Source of the DNA: JACVRX01 sp963831385 | Lineage (GTDB): Bacteria; Actinomycetota; Actinomycetes; Jiangellales; Jiangellaceae | DNA: 64,000 nt | Direction of reading: 5' to 3' | NCBI GenBank assembly: GCA_963831385.1 | Contig: CAWHPW010000018.1 | Coordinates: 37,288-101,287, forward strand | In this document: in pieces, positions 62,986 to 64,000 of the stretch | How the letters are laid out: the number at the start of each line of letters is the position of its first letter | Numbering within the stretch: the first letter of the stretch is position 1 | Translations under genes and position numbers: made by a program | Notes under the pieces: model-generated | Database searches by the model: none | Told to the model about the DNA's origin: nothing | What the model saw: only the letters and a program-made list of their open reading frames with translations

Positions 62986-63413
62986 CCACGCAGTCGATGC
63001 CGAATTCGGCCGGTCGGGACGTTCCTCCCGAAGTCGAGGGGCGGTCGGTCGGCGATCTGGTTGGCGAGATCGCCGAGGATGTGAGTCGGCTGCTGCGCCA
63101 GGAGATCGACCTGGCCAAGGCCGAGGTCAAGCAAGAAGTGACCAAGCTCGGCAAGGGTGTCGGCCTGCTCGGCGGTGCTGGCGTAGCCGGCCACCTTCTG
63201 CTGCTGTTCGCCTCGGTCGCCTTGATGCTGGTCCTGGGACGGGTCATGGATCTGGACCTGGCGGCGCTGCTCGTCGCCCTGATTTGGGCGGTCGTCGCCG
63301 TGGTGTTGGCCGTCACCGGTCGGCGTCAGCTCAAGTCGTTCGATCCCCAGCTGCCGAAAACCACCCAAACGTTGAAGGAGGATGTGCAATGGGCGAAGAC
63401 ACTGACGGACTAA
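62982..63413 (+). CDS. Phage holin family/Holin-X (DUF1469-type) membrane protein
   Basis: 143 residues with the family opening GDLVGEIAEDVSRLLRQEIDLAKAEVKQEVTKLGKG and two membrane helices (HLLLLFASVALMLVLG and LAALLVALIWAVVAVVLAV), then a basic tail. Despite the name the family is chromosomal in actinomycetes and is regarded as an envelope protein. Middle gene of the coupled triplet, overlapping both neighbours. Confidence 0.9.
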   Translation: MTTQSMPNSAGRDVPPEVEGRSVGDLVGEIAEDVSRLLRQEIDLAKAEVKQEVTKLGKGVGLLGGAGVAGHLLLLFASVALMLVLGRVMDLDLAALLVALIWAVVAVVLAVTGRRQLKSFDPQLPKTTQTLKEDVQWAKTLTD

Positions 63414-63973
63414 AACGAGACATCGAGGACACCCGGGGCGAGCTGACTCGTGACGTCGACGCCCTGACGGAGAAGGTCCGCCCCAGTCGCATTCTCGACC
63501 GCGGCGTGCAGCGCACCCGGGACCGGATGTCGGAAATGAAGGATCGGGTGATGGGCGGTGCCGAGGATGCCGCCGGTTCGGTTCGAGACGGCGTGTCCTC
63601 AGCCGGTGAAACCGTCACCGACACCGCGTCGGATGCCGCGGTCGCGGTGAAGAAGAAGGCACGGGGGAACCCGCTGGCAGCTGGGCTGATCGCGTTCGGC
63701 GCTGGCTGGCTGGTCTCCTCACTACTGCCGGCCAGCGAAAAGGAGACCCAACTGGCATCCAAGGCCGTCGACACGGCCAAGGAGTACGGGCAACCACTGG
63801 CACACGAAGCAGCCGACGTCGCCGCCGAGATCGGCCAGGACATGAAGAGCCCGGCCCAGGAGGCGGTCCAATCGGTGAAATCCACCGCCGCCGACGCCGC
63901 ATCGACGGTCAAAGACCAGGGTCGCTCCTCCGCGTCCACAATCGCCGACCAGGCCAAACCCAGCAGCAGCTGA
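63389..63973 (+). CDS. DUF3618 family protein with helical tail
   Basis: 194 residues from ATG 63389, 7 bases after AAGGAGG, overlapping the previous stop by 25 bases. DUF3618 helix GLKRDIEDTRGELTRDVDALTEKVRP, then KKKARGNPLAAGLIAFGAGWLVSSLLP (one membrane segment) and a ~70-residue tail of LEA-like Ala/Lys/Glu repeats (AADVAAEIGQD, STAADAASTVKDQ). The downstream region runs out of the window. With the two genes before it, it forms a stress-envelope operon; a related DUF3618 protein is at 44478-44792. Confidence 0.9.
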   Translation: MGEDTDGLKRDIEDTRGELTRDVDALTEKVRPSRILDRGVQRTRDRMSEMKDRVMGGAEDAAGSVRDGVSSAGETVTDTASDAAVAVKKKARGNPLAAGLIAFGAGWLVSSLLPASEKETQLASKAVDTAKEYGQPLAHEAADVAAEIGQDMKSPAQEAVQSVKSTAADAASTVKDQGRSSASTIADQAKPSSS

Positions 63974-64000
63974 CGGGGGCAGCTGGTGGTGCCCCGTCCC

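Overview
The window is high-GC DNA (GTG starts and strong GGAGG-type ribosome binding sites are common) from an actinomycete, Actinomycetota. Supporting signs are a mycobacterial-type PhoP/PhoR pair preceded by a PhoP-like box, a Nur-type (nickel Fur) box before an ECF metal transporter, a coenzyme F420-dependent enzyme family, split LigD-type end-joining genes, DUF3618 and holin-X stress-envelope genes, and a STAS anti-anti-sigma factor. The genus cannot be fixed from sequence alone; a member of the Pseudonocardiales/Nakamurellales/Geodermatophilales type is a guess.

Layout. 1-10.3 kb: the tail of a cyclic-nucleotide-binding protein, a frameshifted secreted protein, two divergent adenylate-cyclase/STAND-ATPase/TPR regulators (one badly broken), and a fused MFS-HEAT-cyclic-nucleotide-binding transporter. 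10.3-21.6 kb: FAD oxidoreductase with divergent LysR regulator, two YbjQ-family proteins, glyoxalase, DinB-like protein, a trypsin-like protease fused to a NUC1 nuclease, two alpha/beta hydrolases and a broken quinone oxidoreductase. 21.7-27.2 kb: LigD-type polymerase, an MFS/CorA/monooxygenase operon, SDR, and a VapBC toxin-antitoxin pair. 27.1-33.9 kb: polyol/inositol catabolism (Gfo/Idh dehydrogenase, semialdehyde dehydrogenase, xylulokinase, mannitol-type dehydrogenase, zinc polyol dehydrogenase). 33.9-38 kb: PhoPR and a secreted M28 peptidase. 38-41.1 kb: two paralogous repeat-linked proteins, then a JmjC oxygenase behind a small Asp/Gly repeat peptide. 41.1-48.2 kb: F420 enzyme, second LigD polymerase, LigD-type ligase, GroES-like protein, the metal ECF transporter, peroxiredoxin and tRNA-Leu.

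48.2-51.9 kb is a decayed prophage or integrative element at the tRNA-Leu 3' end: integrase, a RepA-like ATPase lacking its Walker A region, a terminase small subunit-like gene and a terminase large subunit stump. 52.2-56.7 kb: DUF2243 protein, STAS protein, broken TauE transporter, fatty acid desaturase and broken PP2C phosphatase. 56.8-60.1 kb: a sugar ABC transporter operon (lipoprotein and two permeases, no ATPase) behind a LacI-type palindrome. 60.1-64 kb: a broken DUF2254 membrane protein and a three-gene envelope-stress operon.

At least a dozen otherwise conserved genes carry one or more single-base frameshifts, often compensated nearby. Some may be true decay, but the pattern also fits residual indel error in the assembly, so every pseudogene label here should be read with that in mind. 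The most novel-looking locus is the JmjC oxygenase with its repeat peptide and a perfect 12-bp hairpin between them (39.5-41.1 kb); the protease-nuclease fusion at 14.4-16.3 kb comes next.
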